From contig JAFWOY010000026.1 of NCBI GenBank assembly GCA_017509755.1, positions 1 to 64,000 on the forward strand: a stretch of DNA of 64,000 nt, read 5' to 3'. Of the stretch, positions 9,244-22,712 are shown piece after piece. Within the stretch, counting starts at the first letter, position 1. Every line of letters starts with the position of its first letter. Source of the stretch: Bacteroidales bacterium. Its GTDB lineage: Bacteria; Bacteroidota; Bacteroidia; Bacteroidales; UBA932. Position numbers and translations under genes: made by a program. The notes beneath the pieces are model-generated. The model saw nothing but the letters and a program-made list of their open reading frames with translations, was not told the origin of the DNA and ran no database searches.

Positions 9244-9265
9244 TGTTTTGGTGGATTTTAAGTCG

Positions 9266-9273
9266 TAAATATA
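9266..9273 (-). promoter_or_regulatory. -7 element for pfkA
   Basis: TATATTTA on the minus strand, one mismatch to TAnnTTTG, 22 bp upstream of the pfkA ATG. No certain -33 box. Confidence 0.5.
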
Positions 9274-9347
9274 GAAAAAAAACCAGAAGTTTGGCCAATT
9301 TCCACTATCTTCGTAGTTAATTGATAACGACTGAAACCGATACTCCT

Positions 9348-11633
9348 ATGAAGAGATTTTCTATGCTGACCGTCCTGGCTGTTGCCTGGGTGGCCCTGCT
9401 TGTTGTGGCAAGCGCCTGCGGCCGGGATTGGGAAGAAAAACAAGCCGATGGCTACAAACTGATTGTCCAGCCAAACGGACCGACACTCGGCTATACCTCC
9501 GTACCTATCCTGAACATACAAGGCCGTGCCTTCAAGGACCTCAACCGCAACGGCGAACTCGACCCCTATGAGAACTGGCGGCGGCCGGCCTGGCAGCGGG
9601 CAGACGACCTGGCCCGCCGGCTTTCCATTGAAGAGATTGCCGGCCTGATGCTCTACAGCGCCCACCAGGCAGTCCCCTCGCCCGAAATCACGGACTCCCA
9701 GCGCAAATTCCTGGCAGAAGACAACCTGCGCGCCGTGCTCGTCACGACGGTTGCAAGCCCGGAAGTGGCGGCACGCTGGAACAACAACGTCCAGGCCTTC
9801 GTGGAAGCGCTTGGCAAAGGCATTCCCGCCAACAACAGTTCCGATCCCCGCAATGAGACCAGCGCCACGGCCGAGTTCAATGCCGGTTCGGGCGGACAGA
9901 TTTCCCTCTGGCCTTCCCCGCTGGGTCTGGCTGCCACCTTCGATGCGGACCTCGTGCGCCAGTTTGGTGCCACCGCTTCCAAGGAGTACCGCGCCCTCGG
10001 TATCGCCACTGCCCTCAGTCCCCAGATCGACCTGGCTACGGAGCCGCGCTGGAACCGCTTCAACGGCACTTTCGGAGAGGATCCGGATCTGGATACGGAC
10101 CTGGCCCGCGCTTACGTGGACGGATTCCAGACAACGCCCGGCATCCGTACGGGCTGGGGTGCTGAAAGCGTAAACGCGATGGTCAAGCACTGGCCTTCCG
10201 GCGGCCCGGAAGAAGGCGGCCGCGACGCCCATTTCAACTACGGCAAATATGCCGTCTATCCGGGTGGTCAGTTCCGGGCGCATCTCCAGGCATTCATCAA
10301 AGGCGCCTTCCACTTACGTGGCCGGACCGGCTCTGCTTCAGCCGTCATGCCTTATTATACCATTTCTGCCGGCATCGATCCGGACGGTAAAAATGTGGGC
10401 AACAATTTCAGCCATTACATCATCACCAAGCTCCTGCGCAACCGCTACGGCTTTGAAGGCGTGGTCTGCACCGATTGGGGCGTCACCCATGACAATGCCG
10501 GCATTGAGCGCTTTGACGGCAAATGCTGGGGTGTGGAAACACTTACCGAAGCCGAAAGGCACTATGAGGCCCTGAAGGCGGGGATTGACCAGTTCGGTGG
10601 CAACAATGACATGGGGCCGGTTTTGGAAGCGTACCGGATGTGGGTGCGGGATTTCGGAGAAGATGCCGCCCGCGAGCGCTTCGAGCAGTCAGCTGTCCGA
10701 CTCCTGCTCAACATATTCCGGACCGGACTCTTTGAAAACCCGTACGTCGATCCGGCGACCACGGCAGCGTTGGTCGGCAATCCGGCCTTCATGCAACAGG
10801 GCTACGACGCGCAGTTGCGGTCGGTGGTGATGGTGAAGAATCATGACAAGGTGCTGCCGCAGATTCCCGGTCAAGCCGGGAATGACGAGGGGCAAGCCCG
10901 TCTGAAGGTGTACGTGCCGCAACGGCACTATCCGGCTTTCGGCGGCCGCTTCGGCCTGTTTGGTGCCCACCCCGATTACTGGGCATATCCCATCGAGCGG
11001 ACACTCGTAGAACAATACTATGACTGGGCTGAGACACCGGCGGAAGCCGATTTCGCCCTTGTCCTGATCCAGGAGCCCTATTCGGGCACCGGTTATGACG
11101 TGAAAGACCGTGAACAGGGCGGCAACGGCTACGTACCCATCAGCCTGCAGTATCTCCCCTACACCGCCGAATTCGCCCGCGCGAAATCCCTGGCTGGCGG
11201 CGACCCGAAAGAAACTTTCACCAACCGTTCTTACAAGGGCAAGACCGTCACAACCGACAACGCCGATGACCTGAACAGTGTGATAGTTGCTCGTAAAGCC
11301 ATGGGACACAAACCTGTAGTAGTCGTCATCTCGGCAACCCGTCCGTTCGTACCCGCGGAATTCGAACCCTACGCCGATGCCATCCTCGTCCATTTCGGCG
11401 TCCAGAACAAGGCCGTCCTCGACTTGGTCAGCGGCGCTGCCGAACCATCCGGCCTGCTTCCCATGCAGCTTCCGGCTGACATGCGCACCGTAGAGGAACA
11501 AGCCGAAGACACGCCGCACGACATGCGCTGCCACGTCGATGCCGACGGCAATACCTACGATTTTGCCTACGGCCTGAACTGGCAAGGCGTCATCCGGGAT
11601 GCCCGCACCCGCAAATACAGCAAGAGATTCTAA
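9348..11633 (+). CDS. Glycoside hydrolase family 3 lipoprotein (beta-glucosidase-like)
   Basis: A 761-residue retaining glycosidase acting on beta-linked glucans or xylosides outside the cytoplasm. The signal peptide ends in a lipobox (VVASAC), so it is probably anchored to a membrane. The segment FKDLNRNGELDPYENWR is typical of secreted Bacteroidota GH3. The nucleophile Asp is at residue ~376 in VVCTDWG, followed by the C-terminal alpha/beta sandwich. I chose the ATG at 9348 because it begins the signal peptide. Residues ~505-516 (IPGQAGNDEG) come from a short palindromic DNA element inserted in frame. The gene is 13 bp upstream of the carboxylesterase gene and likely co-transcribed with it. 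Confidence 0.92.
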   Translation: MKRFSMLTVLAVAWVALLVVASACGRDWEEKQADGYKLIVQPNGPTLGYTSVPILNIQGRAFKDLNRNGELDPYENWRRPAWQRADDLARRLSIEEIAGLMLYSAHQAVPSPEITDSQRKFLAEDNLRAVLVTTVASPEVAARWNNNVQAFVEALGKGIPANNSSDPRNETSATAEFNAGSGGQISLWPSPLGLAATFDADLVRQFGATASKEYRALGIATALSPQIDLATEPRWNRFNGTFGEDPDLDTDLARAYVDGFQTTPGIRTGWGAESVNAMVKHWPSGGPEEGGRDAHFNYGKYAVYPGGQFRAHLQAFIKGAFHLRGRTGSASAVMPYYTISAGIDPDGKNVGNNFSHYIITKLLRNRYGFEGVVCTDWGVTHDNAGIERFDGKCWGVETLTEAERHYEALKAGIDQFGGNNDMGPVLEAYRMWVRDFGEDAARERFEQSAVRLLLNIFRTGLFENPYVDPATTAALVGNPAFMQQGYDAQLRSVVMVKNHDKVLPQIPGQAGNDEGQARLKVYVPQRHYPAFGGRFGLFGAHPDYWAYPIERTLVEQYYDWAETPAEADFALVLIQEPYSGTGYDVKDREQGGNGYVPISLQYLPYTAEFARAKSLAGGDPKETFTNRSYKGKTVTTDNADDLNSVIVARKAMGHKPVVVVISATRPFVPAEFEPYADAILVHFGVQNKAVLDLVSGAAEPSGLLPMQLPADMRTVEEQAEDTPHDMRCHVDADGNTYDFAYGLNWQGVIRDARTRKYSKRF
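10863..10887 (+). repeat. Short palindromic element inside a GH3 coding sequence
   Basis: ATTCCCGG, a 5-nt loop, then CCGGGAAT: perfect 8-bp arms at 10863-10870 and 10876-10883, followed by GACG. A diverged copy lies in the intergenic DNA at 53742-53765 in the opposite orientation. Here it is in frame and encodes roughly IPGQAGND. Confidence 0.75.
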
Positions 11634-11646
11634 CAGCCTGACCGTT

Positions 11647-13005
11647 ATGAAACGTATCCTGCTTTTTGTCGCCTTGGGGGCTATGGCTGCTGCATGCCAC
11701 ACCGGCAACCCGGTCCTGAACGTCTCCGGCGGAAAGATCCAGGGCGTCCTGACAGATTCATCGGACGTACTGGTTTTCAAAGGAATCCCCTACGCCGCTC
11801 CGCCTGTGGGCGAACTGCGCTGGAAAGCGCCGCAGCCTGTCCCGGCTTGGGAGGGCGTGAAAGTGTGCGACAACTTCGGCCCTATCGCTCCGCAGCCGGG
11901 CAATGCGCCCGGCACTTTCTATGGAGACGAGTTCTACTGGCAGGGAACCCCGGATCAAAGTGAGGACTGCTTATACTTGAATGTATGGGCACCTGCCCGG
12001 ACGGTCGGCAAGTCTGGCGCGAAGCTGCCCGTTGCGATGTGGATCCATGGCGGTGCTTTCCTCAACGGCTACGGCTATGAGGTGACGATGGACGGGGACG
12101 CCTGGGCCCGCCGGGACGTGATCCTGGTAACCATCAACTACAGGCTCGGCACGCTCGGATTCCTGAGCCATCCCGAACTGACGGCCGAACAGGGACAATC
12201 AGGCAACTACGGCACGATGGACCAGATTGCAGCGTTGCAGTGGATCCGTGACAACATCGCTGCTTTCGGCGGTGATCCGGACAACATCACCGTATTGGGA
12301 CAGAGCGCAGGTGCCATGAGTGTCAAGAATTTGCTCATTTCGCCCCTTTCCCGCGACCTGCTCTCCAAAGCGATCATCCAGAGCGGTGGCGGTGTCGGCC
12401 TCCGGAACATGTCACCCGACAATACGGTCACGCAGGCTCAGTATGACACTTTGGGCAAGGCTGTGATGGACGCCGCCGGTTTGGAATCCCTCGACGCAAT
12501 GCGTGCAGCTTCCACCCAAACGGTCTTCGAGGCTACCAATGCCTATCTGGCTGCCGGCAAAGGCTGGGTCATGTTCTCCCCGCATCTGGACGGAAAGGTG
12601 CTGACCGAGGACTTCGACCATGCGTTGCGCAATGGGACGATGGCACAGGTCCCCGTGATGATCGGCTACAACAAAGACGACATGGGTATGCTCGCCGGGG
12701 AGTCGGTTGACCGGTTCTGCGCCCTCCGCGATTCGCTGGGATTCCCGGTCTATGAATACGAATTCCTGCGGGAATTGCCCACCGACGAGGCGCATCCCGC
12801 CTCTGCCGCCGGGGCTTTCCACTCGGCAGAACTCTGGTATATGTTCGGCACGCTCAAAAACAGCTGGCGTCCCTTTACGGCAGCAGACTACGCGCTCTCC
12901 GAAGAGATGCTCGATGCCTGGACCGCCTTTTGCAAGGCAGGCAACCCCGGCTGGGATGCCTGCCGATATGACAAACCTTTCAAAAAAATATTCGATATCC
13001 GCTAA
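11647..13005 (+). CDS. Type B carboxylesterase (lipoprotein)
   Basis: A 452-residue alpha/beta-hydrolase of the carboxylesterase/para-nitrobenzyl esterase family. The oxyanion-hole motif WIHGGAFLNG, the family signature SEDCLYLNVWAP and the nucleophile elbow GQSAGA (Ser220) are all present. A His in GAFHSAELWYMFG near the C terminus fits the catalytic His. The leader ends in AAAC, a lipobox, so the enzyme is probably anchored outside the cytoplasm. I chose the ATG at 11647 as the start of the signal peptide; longer starts overlap the GH3 gene. The position behind a GH3 gene suggests de-esterification of decorated hemicellulose, but the ester is not known. Confidence 0.92.
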   Translation: MKRILLFVALGAMAAACHTGNPVLNVSGGKIQGVLTDSSDVLVFKGIPYAAPPVGELRWKAPQPVPAWEGVKVCDNFGPIAPQPGNAPGTFYGDEFYWQGTPDQSEDCLYLNVWAPARTVGKSGAKLPVAMWIHGGAFLNGYGYEVTMDGDAWARRDVILVTINYRLGTLGFLSHPELTAEQGQSGNYGTMDQIAALQWIRDNIAAFGGDPDNITVLGQSAGAMSVKNLLISPLSRDLLSKAIIQSGGGVGLRNMSPDNTVTQAQYDTLGKAVMDAAGLESLDAMRAASTQTVFEATNAYLAAGKGWVMFSPHLDGKVLTEDFDHALRNGTMAQVPVMIGYNKDDMGMLAGESVDRFCALRDSLGFPVYEYEFLRELPTDEAHPASAAGAFHSAELWYMFGTLKNSWRPFTAADYALSEEMLDAWTAFCKAGNPGWDACRYDKPFKKIFDIR

Positions 13006-13008
13006 AAA

Positions 13009-13027
13009 AGGGGCCTGGTTCAGGCTT
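13009..13027 (-). terminator. Rho-independent terminator of the CE1 esterase operon
   Basis: On the minus strand, GCCTG-AAC-CAGGC is followed by CCC and a run of T, just past the stop of the esterase at 13031. On the plus strand it also lies just after the carboxylesterase stop. Confidence 0.6.
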
Positions 13028-13030
13028 GTC

Positions 13031-16574
<3,544 letters not shown>

Positions 16575-16607
16575 AAAACGGGAGATAAAACAGGATTTTC
16601 TTTCTTA

Positions 16608-16639
16608 CAAACTTACGCAGAAATACGCACTGTTCCAAA
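16608..16639 (-). promoter_or_regulatory. Promoter of the GH3-CE1 operon
   Basis: On the minus strand, TTTG (16636-16639), 20 bp, TAAGTTTG (16608-16615), then 33 bp to the ATG. Full Bacteroidota promoter architecture. Confidence 0.75.
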
Positions 16640-16659
16640 CGCTTTTTCGAAAGTCTTCG

Positions 16660-16667
16660 TAAATTTG
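16660..16667 (+). promoter_or_regulatory. -7 element for the plus-strand GH3 gene
   Basis: TAAATTTG matches TAnnTTTG, 26 bp upstream of the ATG at 16694. No TTTG at the expected -33 spacing. Confidence 0.6.
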
Positions 16668-16693
16668 CAAGGATAAACCGGAAATAGCATCCC

Positions 16694-18790
16694 ATGAAAA
16701 GAATCCCCTTCTTCCTTTGCCTCCTGCTGGTCCTGATTTCCTGCTCACCCAAACAGACCGATGCGCAGCGGGCTCGCGAATTGCTGGCAGACTTGACCCT
16801 CGAACAGAAAGCCTCACTGATGATGCATCCCTCCGCCGCCATTCCGGAAGCCGGCATCCCAGCCTACAACTGGTGGAACGAAGCGCTGCATGGCGTTGGA
16901 CGCAACGGAAAAGCCACGGTATTCCCCCAGCCTGTCGGCATGGCGGCCTCTTTCGACGAGCCGTTGCTTTTTGAAGTCTTCACAGCCGTAAGCGACGAGG
17001 CCCGTGTCAAGAACCGGCAGGCCCGCGAGCGTGGTTCAGTCGGCCAATACCAGGGTCTCACATTCTGGACGCCCAATATCAATATCTTCCGCGATCCGCG
17101 CTGGGGACGCGGCATGGAAACTTACGGAGAAGATCCCTACCTGACCGGTCAGCTCGGCATGGCTGTCGTTCGCGGCCTGCAAGGCCCGTCCAACGCACCG
17201 GTACTCAAAGCGCATGCCTGTGCCAAACATTTCGCGGTCCACTCCGGCCCGGAATGGAACCGGCACTCGTTCAACGCGGAGATCTCCGAGCGTGACTTGC
17301 GCGAGACTTATCTTCCAGCCTTCAAGGATCTGGTAACCCGTGCCGACGTACAGGAGGTCATGATTGCCTACAACCGCTTCCGTGGCGTTCCCTGTGGCGC
17401 AAATGACTATCTGGTCAACAAGATCCTGCGGGGAGAATGGGGCTACAAAGGCCTGATCGTTTCGGACTGCTGGGCCATCGCCGACTTCTATGAGCCCGGC
17501 CGCCACAACTTCAGTGACAATGCCGCGGAAGCCACGGCTCTGGCCATCCATGTCGGAACGGACCTCAATTGCGGCGGTTCTTACCGGACCATTCCGGATG
17601 CGGTCCGGAGCGGCCAACTGCTCGAGGCCGACGTCGACCGCAGCCTGGAGCGCCTGCTGACAGCCCGCTATCGCCTCGGCGAACTGGACAACAAGCCGAC
17701 CCAGTGGGATGCGTTGCCCGATGCCATCGTAGAAGGACCCGACCACCTGGCGCTTGCCCGCAAGATGGCCCGGGAATCCATCGTCCTGCTGCAAAACCGG
17801 GACGGCCTGCTTCCGCTGGCCGATGGCACCCGTATCGCGTTGGTCGGCCCCAACGCGGATGACCGCGAGATGCAATGGGGCAACTACAACTCCATCCCGG
17901 AACAGACCGTTACCCTGGCCGATGCGCTGAAGGAACGGATTCCAGGCCTGCCGGTCCTTCGTGGCTGCGAACTGGTGCTTGCCGAAGCACCGTCAGCCAA
18001 GGCTGAGCAGGCTGTCATCGACAGCCTGACGGGCTATGACGTGATTATCTTCGCAGGCGGCATCTCGCCTCGTATCGAGGGCGAAGAGATGAAAGTGGCA
18101 CTGCCTGGCTTCCGTGGCGGCGACCGCACGGATATCCAACTCCCGGAAGTACAGCGGAGCCTGCTCAAACGCTTGCATGAGGCCGGCAAGAAAGTGGTGC
18201 TGGTCAATTTCTCCGGTTCTGCCATGGGACTTGTCCCGGAAACGGAAAACTGTGATGCCATCCTCCAGGCTTGGTATCCAGGGGAAGAGGGCGGTCACGC
18301 GCTGGTGGATATCTTGTTCGGCGAAGTCGCCCCTTCCGGCAAATTGCCGGTCACTTTCTACCGTGACATCGCACAGGTTCCTGACTATGAGAACTATGAC
18401 ATGAAAGGCCGTACGTACCGCTATTTCGAAGGGGATCCGCTTTACGCTTTCGGCTATGGTCTCTCCTATACTACGTTCGAATACGGGGAAGCCCGGGTGA
18501 AGGGGCGTGAACTGATCGTTCCGGTCCGCAATACAGGCAATCGGGAAGGCACCGAAGTCGTCCAACTCTACGTCCGCCGTCCGGATGATGCCGAAGGTCC
18601 CTTGAAGAGCCTGCGTGGTTTTCAGCGTGTCACGATTCCGGCCGGCGCTACCGCCGAGGTCCGTTTCCCGCTCACAGACGAGACCTTCCTTTATTGGTCG
18701 CCCGAAAAACGCGACATGATTCCTGTTTCCGGCGGCTGGGAACTCCTCTACGGCGGCCGTTCCGACCAGCTGAAAGTCTTGTCCTATTAG
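16694..18790 (+). CDS. Glycoside hydrolase family 3, xylosidase-type lipoprotein
   Basis: A 698-residue GH3 enzyme of the beta-xylosidase/arabinofuranosidase branch, recognised by YNWWNEALHGVGRNG and TFWTPNINIFRDPRWGRGME. The nucleophile is Asp258 in IVSDCW. A C-terminal fibronectin-III-like domain is present (VPVRNTGNREGTEVVQLYV). The signal ends in LISC, a lipobox. Many Bacteroidota relatives are about 850 residues with a PA14 insertion; this one lacks it. Standing beside two more GH3 genes and two esterases, it most likely trims xylo-oligosaccharides. It is transcribed alone, divergently from the previous GH3. Confidence 0.93.
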   Translation: MKRIPFFLCLLLVLISCSPKQTDAQRARELLADLTLEQKASLMMHPSAAIPEAGIPAYNWWNEALHGVGRNGKATVFPQPVGMAASFDEPLLFEVFTAVSDEARVKNRQARERGSVGQYQGLTFWTPNINIFRDPRWGRGMETYGEDPYLTGQLGMAVVRGLQGPSNAPVLKAHACAKHFAVHSGPEWNRHSFNAEISERDLRETYLPAFKDLVTRADVQEVMIAYNRFRGVPCGANDYLVNKILRGEWGYKGLIVSDCWAIADFYEPGRHNFSDNAAEATALAIHVGTDLNCGGSYRTIPDAVRSGQLLEADVDRSLERLLTARYRLGELDNKPTQWDALPDAIVEGPDHLALARKMARESIVLLQNRDGLLPLADGTRIALVGPNADDREMQWGNYNSIPEQTVTLADALKERIPGLPVLRGCELVLAEAPSAKAEQAVIDSLTGYDVIIFAGGISPRIEGEEMKVALPGFRGGDRTDIQLPEVQRSLLKRLHEAGKKVVLVNFSGSAMGLVPETENCDAILQAWYPGEEGGHALVDILFGEVAPSGKLPVTFYRDIAQVPDYENYDMKGRTYRYFEGDPLYAFGYGLSYTTFEYGEARVKGRELIVPVRNTGNREGTEVVQLYVRRPDDAEGPLKSLRGFQRVTIPAGATAEVRFPLTDETFLYWSPEKRDMIPVSGGWELLYGGRSDQLKVLSY

Positions 18791-18818
18791 GGACCAGCAT
18801 CGTCCCCTGAACGGTTCT

Positions 18819-19187
18819 TTACTTCAGAAAGACAAAGAAAACAGCCAGCACCAGGCAGGCGAAGGCGGCCAGGTGATTCCACTGGATAGGCTGGCCCTTG
18901 AAAACGAAAAGGACGATGAGGGAGAAAACCGTCAGGGAGATGGCTTCCTGGATGACTTTAAGCTGCATCAGGTTGAAAGGCCCGCCATTGCCCTGGAATC
19001 CTATGCGGTTGGCAGGCACGGTGAGGCAATACTCGAAGAAGGCGATGCCCCAGGAAAACAGGATGACGCAGATCAGCGGCCAGCCCGTGGAGATTTTCAT
19101 CTCCTGCAGTTTGAGGTGCCCGTACCAGGCAAAGGTCATGAAAATATTGGAACAGACCAACATAAAGACGGTCCAGAATGCTTGCAT
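18819..19187 (-). CDS. DUF486 (DMT-like) small membrane protein
   Basis: A 122-residue protein with four transmembrane helices: about 3-22, 29-51, 70-92 and 101-120. It carries the family hallmarks FMTFAWYGHLK, CLTVPANRIG and FNLMQLKVIQEAISL of DUF486, half-size relatives of drug/metabolite transporters that probably dimerise. No substrate is known. I chose the ATG at 19187 because upstream codons lie over the promoter (TATCTTTG at 19212-19219). It converges with the GH3 gene 28 bp away. Confidence 0.88.
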   Translation of the reverse strand: MQAFWTVFMLVCSNIFMTFAWYGHLKLQEMKISTGWPLICVILFSWGIAFFEYCLTVPANRIGFQGNGGPFNLMQLKVIQEAISLTVFSLIVLFVFKGQPIQWNHLAAFACLVLAVFFVFLK

Positions 19188-19211
19188 AGTCGTTTTCAGT
19201 TTTTCGGGGCG

Positions 19212-19219
19212 CAAAGATA
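19212..19219 (-). promoter_or_regulatory. -7 element for the DUF486 gene
   Basis: TATCTTTG on the minus strand, 24 bp upstream of the ATG at 19187. Confidence 0.55.
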
Positions 19220-19280
19220 ACAAGCCTGCGGCAAGATTGGCACAGAAATTGGTAAAAAATGAATCGTTTTACAAAACCCT

Positions 19281-19288
19281 TATCTTTT
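19281..19288 (+). promoter_or_regulatory. Possible -7 element nearly touching the hydrolase start
   Basis: TATCTTTT, one mismatch to TAnnTTTG, only 3 nt before the ATG at 19292. If used, the mRNA would be leaderless. The alternative start at 19259 lies upstream of this box. Confidence 0.4.
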
Positions 19289-19291
19289 ACA

Positions 19292-19843
19292 ATGGAAAAA
19301 CTCAACAAACCCGCCATCCTGGTCGTCGACATGCTCAACGACTTTGTGACCGGCGCCATCGGTTGTGACCGCGCCAGAGCCATCGTACCCGCCACCGCCC
19401 GCCTGCTCGATGCAGCCCGTGAAAAAGGCGTTCCCGTCATTTTCTGCAACGATGCACACCGTCCCGGCATTGACCGCGAACTGATCATCTGGGGCGACCA
19501 CGCCATCGTCGGAACCCCCGGCGCAGAAGTCATTCCCGAGCTTCCCATCCATAAAGAGGACTACGTCGTTCCGAAACGCCGTTACAGCGGCTTCTTCCAG
19601 ACCGACCTCGACATCCTGCTCAAGGAGCTTGGCGTCAAGACTGTGGTCATCACAGGCCTCCACACGCACATGTGCTGCCGCCACACCTCCGCGGACGCGT
19701 TCTGCCTCGGTTATGATGTCGTGGTTGCCAAAGAGGCCACGAACTCCTTCACGGAAGAAGACTACCTGGGCGGACTCGCCTACCTGAAAACCTGCTACGG
19801 TGCGGACGCCTACACCAACGACGAACTGATCGCAGCATTCTGA
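19292..19843 (+). CDS. Isochorismatase-like cysteine hydrolase (nicotinamidase family)
   Basis: A 183-residue cytoplasmic hydrolase of the isochorismatase/nicotinamidase fold. The catalytic triad is visible: Asp in LVVDMLNDF, Lys in VPKRRYSGF and Cys in THMCCRH. A cis-peptide-type GLHTH precedes the Cys. Substrates in this family include nicotinamide, isochorismate and ureidomalonate-like amides; none can be chosen here. The ATG at 19292 starts directly before MEKLNKPAILVVD, which is the natural family start; an in-frame ATG 33 bp upstream is less likely. A terminator follows at 19892. Confidence 0.88.
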   Translation: MEKLNKPAILVVDMLNDFVTGAIGCDRARAIVPATARLLDAAREKGVPVIFCNDAHRPGIDRELIIWGDHAIVGTPGAEVIPELPIHKEDYVVPKRRYSGFFQTDLDILLKELGVKTVVITGLHTHMCCRHTSADAFCLGYDVVVAKEATNSFTEEDYLGGLAYLKTCYGADAYTNDELIAAF

Positions 19844-19891
19844 TATACCACCAGTGAATACCGGACGGATCCGGCAGACCGTCCGGCAAAC

Positions 19892-19923
19892 GGGGCGCCT
19901 TTCGCTAGAAGGACGCCCTTTTT
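19892..19923 (+). terminator. Rho-independent terminator after the hydrolase gene
   Basis: GGGCGCCTT and AAGGACGCCC form a stem with one bulge around TCGCTAG, followed by TTTTT. It lies 50 bp after the hydrolase stop and before purF. Confidence 0.75.
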
Positions 19924-19949
19924 GTTGTGCATAATCACCATCTTTTGTT

Positions 19950-19957
19950 TATCTTTG
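19950..19957 (+). promoter_or_regulatory. -7 element of the purF-purC operon
   Basis: TATCTTTG, 20 bp upstream of the purF ATG at 19978, just after the preceding terminator. Confidence 0.65.
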
Positions 19958-19977
19958 CGACTTAGCAACGACATCCG

Positions 19978-21768
19978 ATGGAACAGATCAAGCACGAATG
20001 CGGCATCGCCATGATCCGGCTTCTCAAGCCACTCTCCTATTACAAAGAAAAATACGGCACGGAACGCTATGCGCTGAACAAACTCTATCTGATGATGGAG
20101 AAGCAGCACAACCGTGGGCAGGAAGGCGCCGGCCTGGCCAGCGTCAAGATTGTCACGGACCCCGGACAGGAATACATGTTCCGGGAAAAAGCGCTCGGCA
20201 AGGACGCCATCGCCAATATTTTCGCGGACGTCCACAAACAGATCGACGAGGCCTGTCACCGGAAGGAACAGGCGCCGTTCATCGGTGAACTCTACATGGG
20301 CCATCTGCGCTATTCGACGACCGGCCGCAGCGGCATGCGGTACGTCCACCCTTTCCTGCGCCGCAACAACTGGAAAGCCAAGAACCTCTGCATCTGCGGC
20401 AACTTCAACATGACCAATATCGACGAAGTGTTCCAGATGCTGGCCGACCAGGGCCAATATCCGCGCATCAACGCCGACGCCTATATCATGCTCGAACTCA
20501 TGGGGCACCGGCTGGATCGCGAAGTGGAGCGCAATTATGTGAAGGCCAAGGAAAAGAATCTGAGCGGCAGAGAAATCACGGCTTATATCGACAACCATGT
20601 GGAGATTGCCAACGTGCTGAGCACGACCATGCCCCACTTCGACGGCGGATATGTCATCTGCGGCTTGACCGGCAGCGGAGAAATGTTTTCCATGCGGGAT
20701 CCTTGCGGAATCCGCCCAGCTTTCTGGTATGCGGATGACGAGATTGTGGCGGTCGCCAGCGAAAGACCGGTCCTGCAGACCACCTTCGCTTTGGAATACG
20801 GGCAGATCCATGAACTCCATCCGGGTGAGGCACTCATTGTCAACGGACGGGGCCAACTGTCCCTCAAACAGATCATTCCCGCCCGCAAACTGGCCGCCTG
20901 CAGTTTTGAACGCATCTATTTCAGCCGCGGCAACGACCGCGACATCCACCGCGAACGCAAGCAGCTCGGCTACCAGCTTCGCGACAACATCCTCAAGGCT
21001 ATCGGGCACGACATCGCCCACACGGTGTTCTCCTATATTCCCAACACGGCCGAGGTGGCCTACTACGGCATGGTCGAAGGCATCCGCAGCATCTATCCGG
21101 GCGTCCGGGCCGACAAGGTCGTGTCGAAAGACATCAAGCTCCGCACGTTCATCACCGAAGGCGGCGCCCGCAACGACCTGGCCGGACACGTCTATGATAT
21201 TACCTACGGTACCCTCACACCGTACGTGGACAACCTGGTCGTCATCGACGACAGCATCGTCCGGGGCACGACGCTCCGCGAGAGCATCATCCGGATCCTG
21301 GACCGGCTGCATCCCAAGAAGATCGTCATCGTGAGCTCCAGTCCACAAGTCCGCTATCCTGACTGCTACGGCATCGACATGTCGCACATGAAAGAATTCA
21401 TCGCCTTCCACGCGGCCATCGCCCTGCTCAAGGAAAAAGGGATGTCCAGTCTCATCGATGTCGTTTACCGGCAATGCAAGGAGCAGGAAGGCCTTCCCAT
21501 CGCGGGGTATCGCAATTATGTGCGCCGCATCTACGACGCCTTTACCGACGAGCAGATCAGCGACAAGATTGTGGAACTGCTCCGTCCTGCCGACATCGGC
21601 GCCGAAGTGGAAATCGTGTACCAGTCCCTTGAAGGACTGCACACGGCCTGTCCCGACCATCCGGGCGACTGGTATTTCAGCGGCGAATACCCCACACCTG
21701 GCGGCTACCGGATGCTCAACCAGGCATTCATCGACTATTACGAAAACGATTATCTCAACCAACCATGA
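19978..21768 (+). CDS. purF: Amidophosphoribosyltransferase (PurF-type)
   Basis: A 596-residue enzyme for the first committed purine step, PRPP plus glutamine to phosphoribosylamine. The N-terminal glutamine amidotransferase class II domain begins [11 protein letters not shown]; Cys8 would be the nucleophile after propeptide removal. [10 protein letters not shown] and CGNFN are further glutaminase motifs. The PRPP-binding loop reads [12 protein letters not shown]. It is longer than E. coli PurF because of insertions, as is usual in Bacteroidota. Its stop overlaps the purC start by 4 bp (ATGA), so the two purine genes are translationally coupled. Confidence 0.9.
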   Translation: MEQIKHECGIAMIRLLKPLSYYKEKYGTERYALNKLYLMMEKQHNRGQEGAGLASVKIVTDPGQEYMFREKALGKDAIANIFADVHKQIDEACHRKEQAPFIGELYMGHLRYSTTGRSGMRYVHPFLRRNNWKAKNLCICGNFNMTNIDEVFQMLADQGQYPRINADAYIMLELMGHRLDREVERNYVKAKEKNLSGREITAYIDNHVEIANVLSTTMPHFDGGYVICGLTGSGEMFSMRDPCGIRPAFWYADDEIVAVASERPVLQTTFALEYGQIHELHPGEALIVNGRGQLSLKQIIPARKLAACSFERIYFSRGNDRDIHRERKQLGYQLRDNILKAIGHDIAHTVFSYIPNTAEVAYYGMVEGIRSIYPGVRADKVVSKDIKLRTFITEGGARNDLAGHVYDITYGTLTPYVDNLVVIDDSIVRGTTLRESIIRILDRLHPKKIVIVSSSPQVRYPDCYGIDMSHMKEFIAFHAAIALLKEKGMSSLIDVVYRQCKEQEGLPIAGYRNYVRRIYDAFTDEQISDKIVELLRPADIGAEVEIVYQSLEGLHTACPDHPGDWYFSGEYPTPGGYRMLNQAFIDYYENDYLNQP

Positions 21769-22712
21769 AAGCCATAACCCATACTGATTTCCATTTCCCG
21801 GGACAGACATCCCGCTATGTCGGGAAAGTCCGGGACGTCTATTTCATCGACGGGAAATACATCCTCCTCGTCGTGACGGACCGCATCTCCGCGTTCGACG
21901 TGGTCCTGCCCAAAGGCATTCCCTGCAAGGGACAGGTCCTCAACCAGATCGCATCCGAATTCCTGGACAAGACGGCCGACATCGTACCGAACTGGAAGAT
22001 CGCCCAAGTGGACCCGATGGCCACCATCGGCCTGCTTTGCGAGCCCTTCAAGGTCGAGATGGTGATCCGCGGCTATCTGGCCGGTCATGCCTGGCGCGAA
22101 TACTGCGCCGGCAAGCGTACGCTCTGCGGCGAACCGCTGCCCGAGGGCATGCAGGAAAACCAGAAACTCCCCCGCCCCATCATCACGCCGACCACCAAGG
22201 CCAGCGAAGGCCATGACGAGGACATCAGCCGCGAAGAGATCATCGCCAGCGGACTGGTTTCAGCCGAGGACTACGCCCAGCTCGAGCAATACACGCTGGC
22301 GCTCTACCAGCGCGGCTGCGAGATGGCGGCCCGGCGCGGCCTCATCCTGATGGATACCAAATATGAATTCGGCAAGAAGGACGGCAAGATCTACCTGATG
22401 GATGAGATCCATACTCCGGATTCATCCCGCTACATCTACGCCGAAGGCTATGAAGAACGCCTCGCCCGCGGGGAACGGCAGAAGCAACTCTCCAAGGAAT
22501 TCGTCCGGGAGTGGCTGATGGCAAACGGTTTCCAGGGAAAAGAAGGCCAGCAGGTCCCGCCGATGACGGACGCAGTCGTCGCTGGCATTACCGACCGGTA
22601 TATCGAACTTTACGAGCACATCACCGGCGCGCCTTTCCAGCGCCACGACGACGAGGACATCCTCGGCCGCATCGCCCACAATGTGGAGGCTTTTCTGGCC
22701 GGCGAAAAATAA
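21765..22712 (+). CDS. purC: Phosphoribosylaminoimidazolesuccinocarboxamide (SAICAR) synthase
   Basis: A 315-residue ATP-dependent ligase joining CAIR and aspartate in purine synthesis. Visible motifs are GKVRDVY (ATP site), [29 protein letters not shown] and [11 protein letters not shown] near the C terminus. The length matches the long PurC form. It overlaps purF by 4 bp and its stop codon directly abuts that of the convergent unknown gene with no spacer. Confidence 0.95.
   Translation: MKAITHTDFHFPGQTSRYVGKVRDVYFIDGKYILLVVTDRISAFDVVLPKGIPCKGQVLNQIASEFLDKTADIVPNWKIAQVDPMATIGLLCEPFKVEMVIRGYLAGHAWREYCAGKRTLCGEPLPEGMQENQKLPRPIITPTTKASEGHDEDISREEIIASGLVSAEDYAQLEQYTLALYQRGCEMAARRGLILMDTKYEFGKKDGKIYLMDEIHTPDSSRYIYAEGYEERLARGERQKQLSKEFVREWLMANGFQGKEGQQVPPMTDAVVAGITDRYIELYEHITGAPFQRHDDEDILGRIAHNVEAFLAGEK

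Noticed and set aside
19810..21810. Long open frame opposite purF
   Set aside because: Antisense shadow of a conserved enzyme; low-complexity, no family match.
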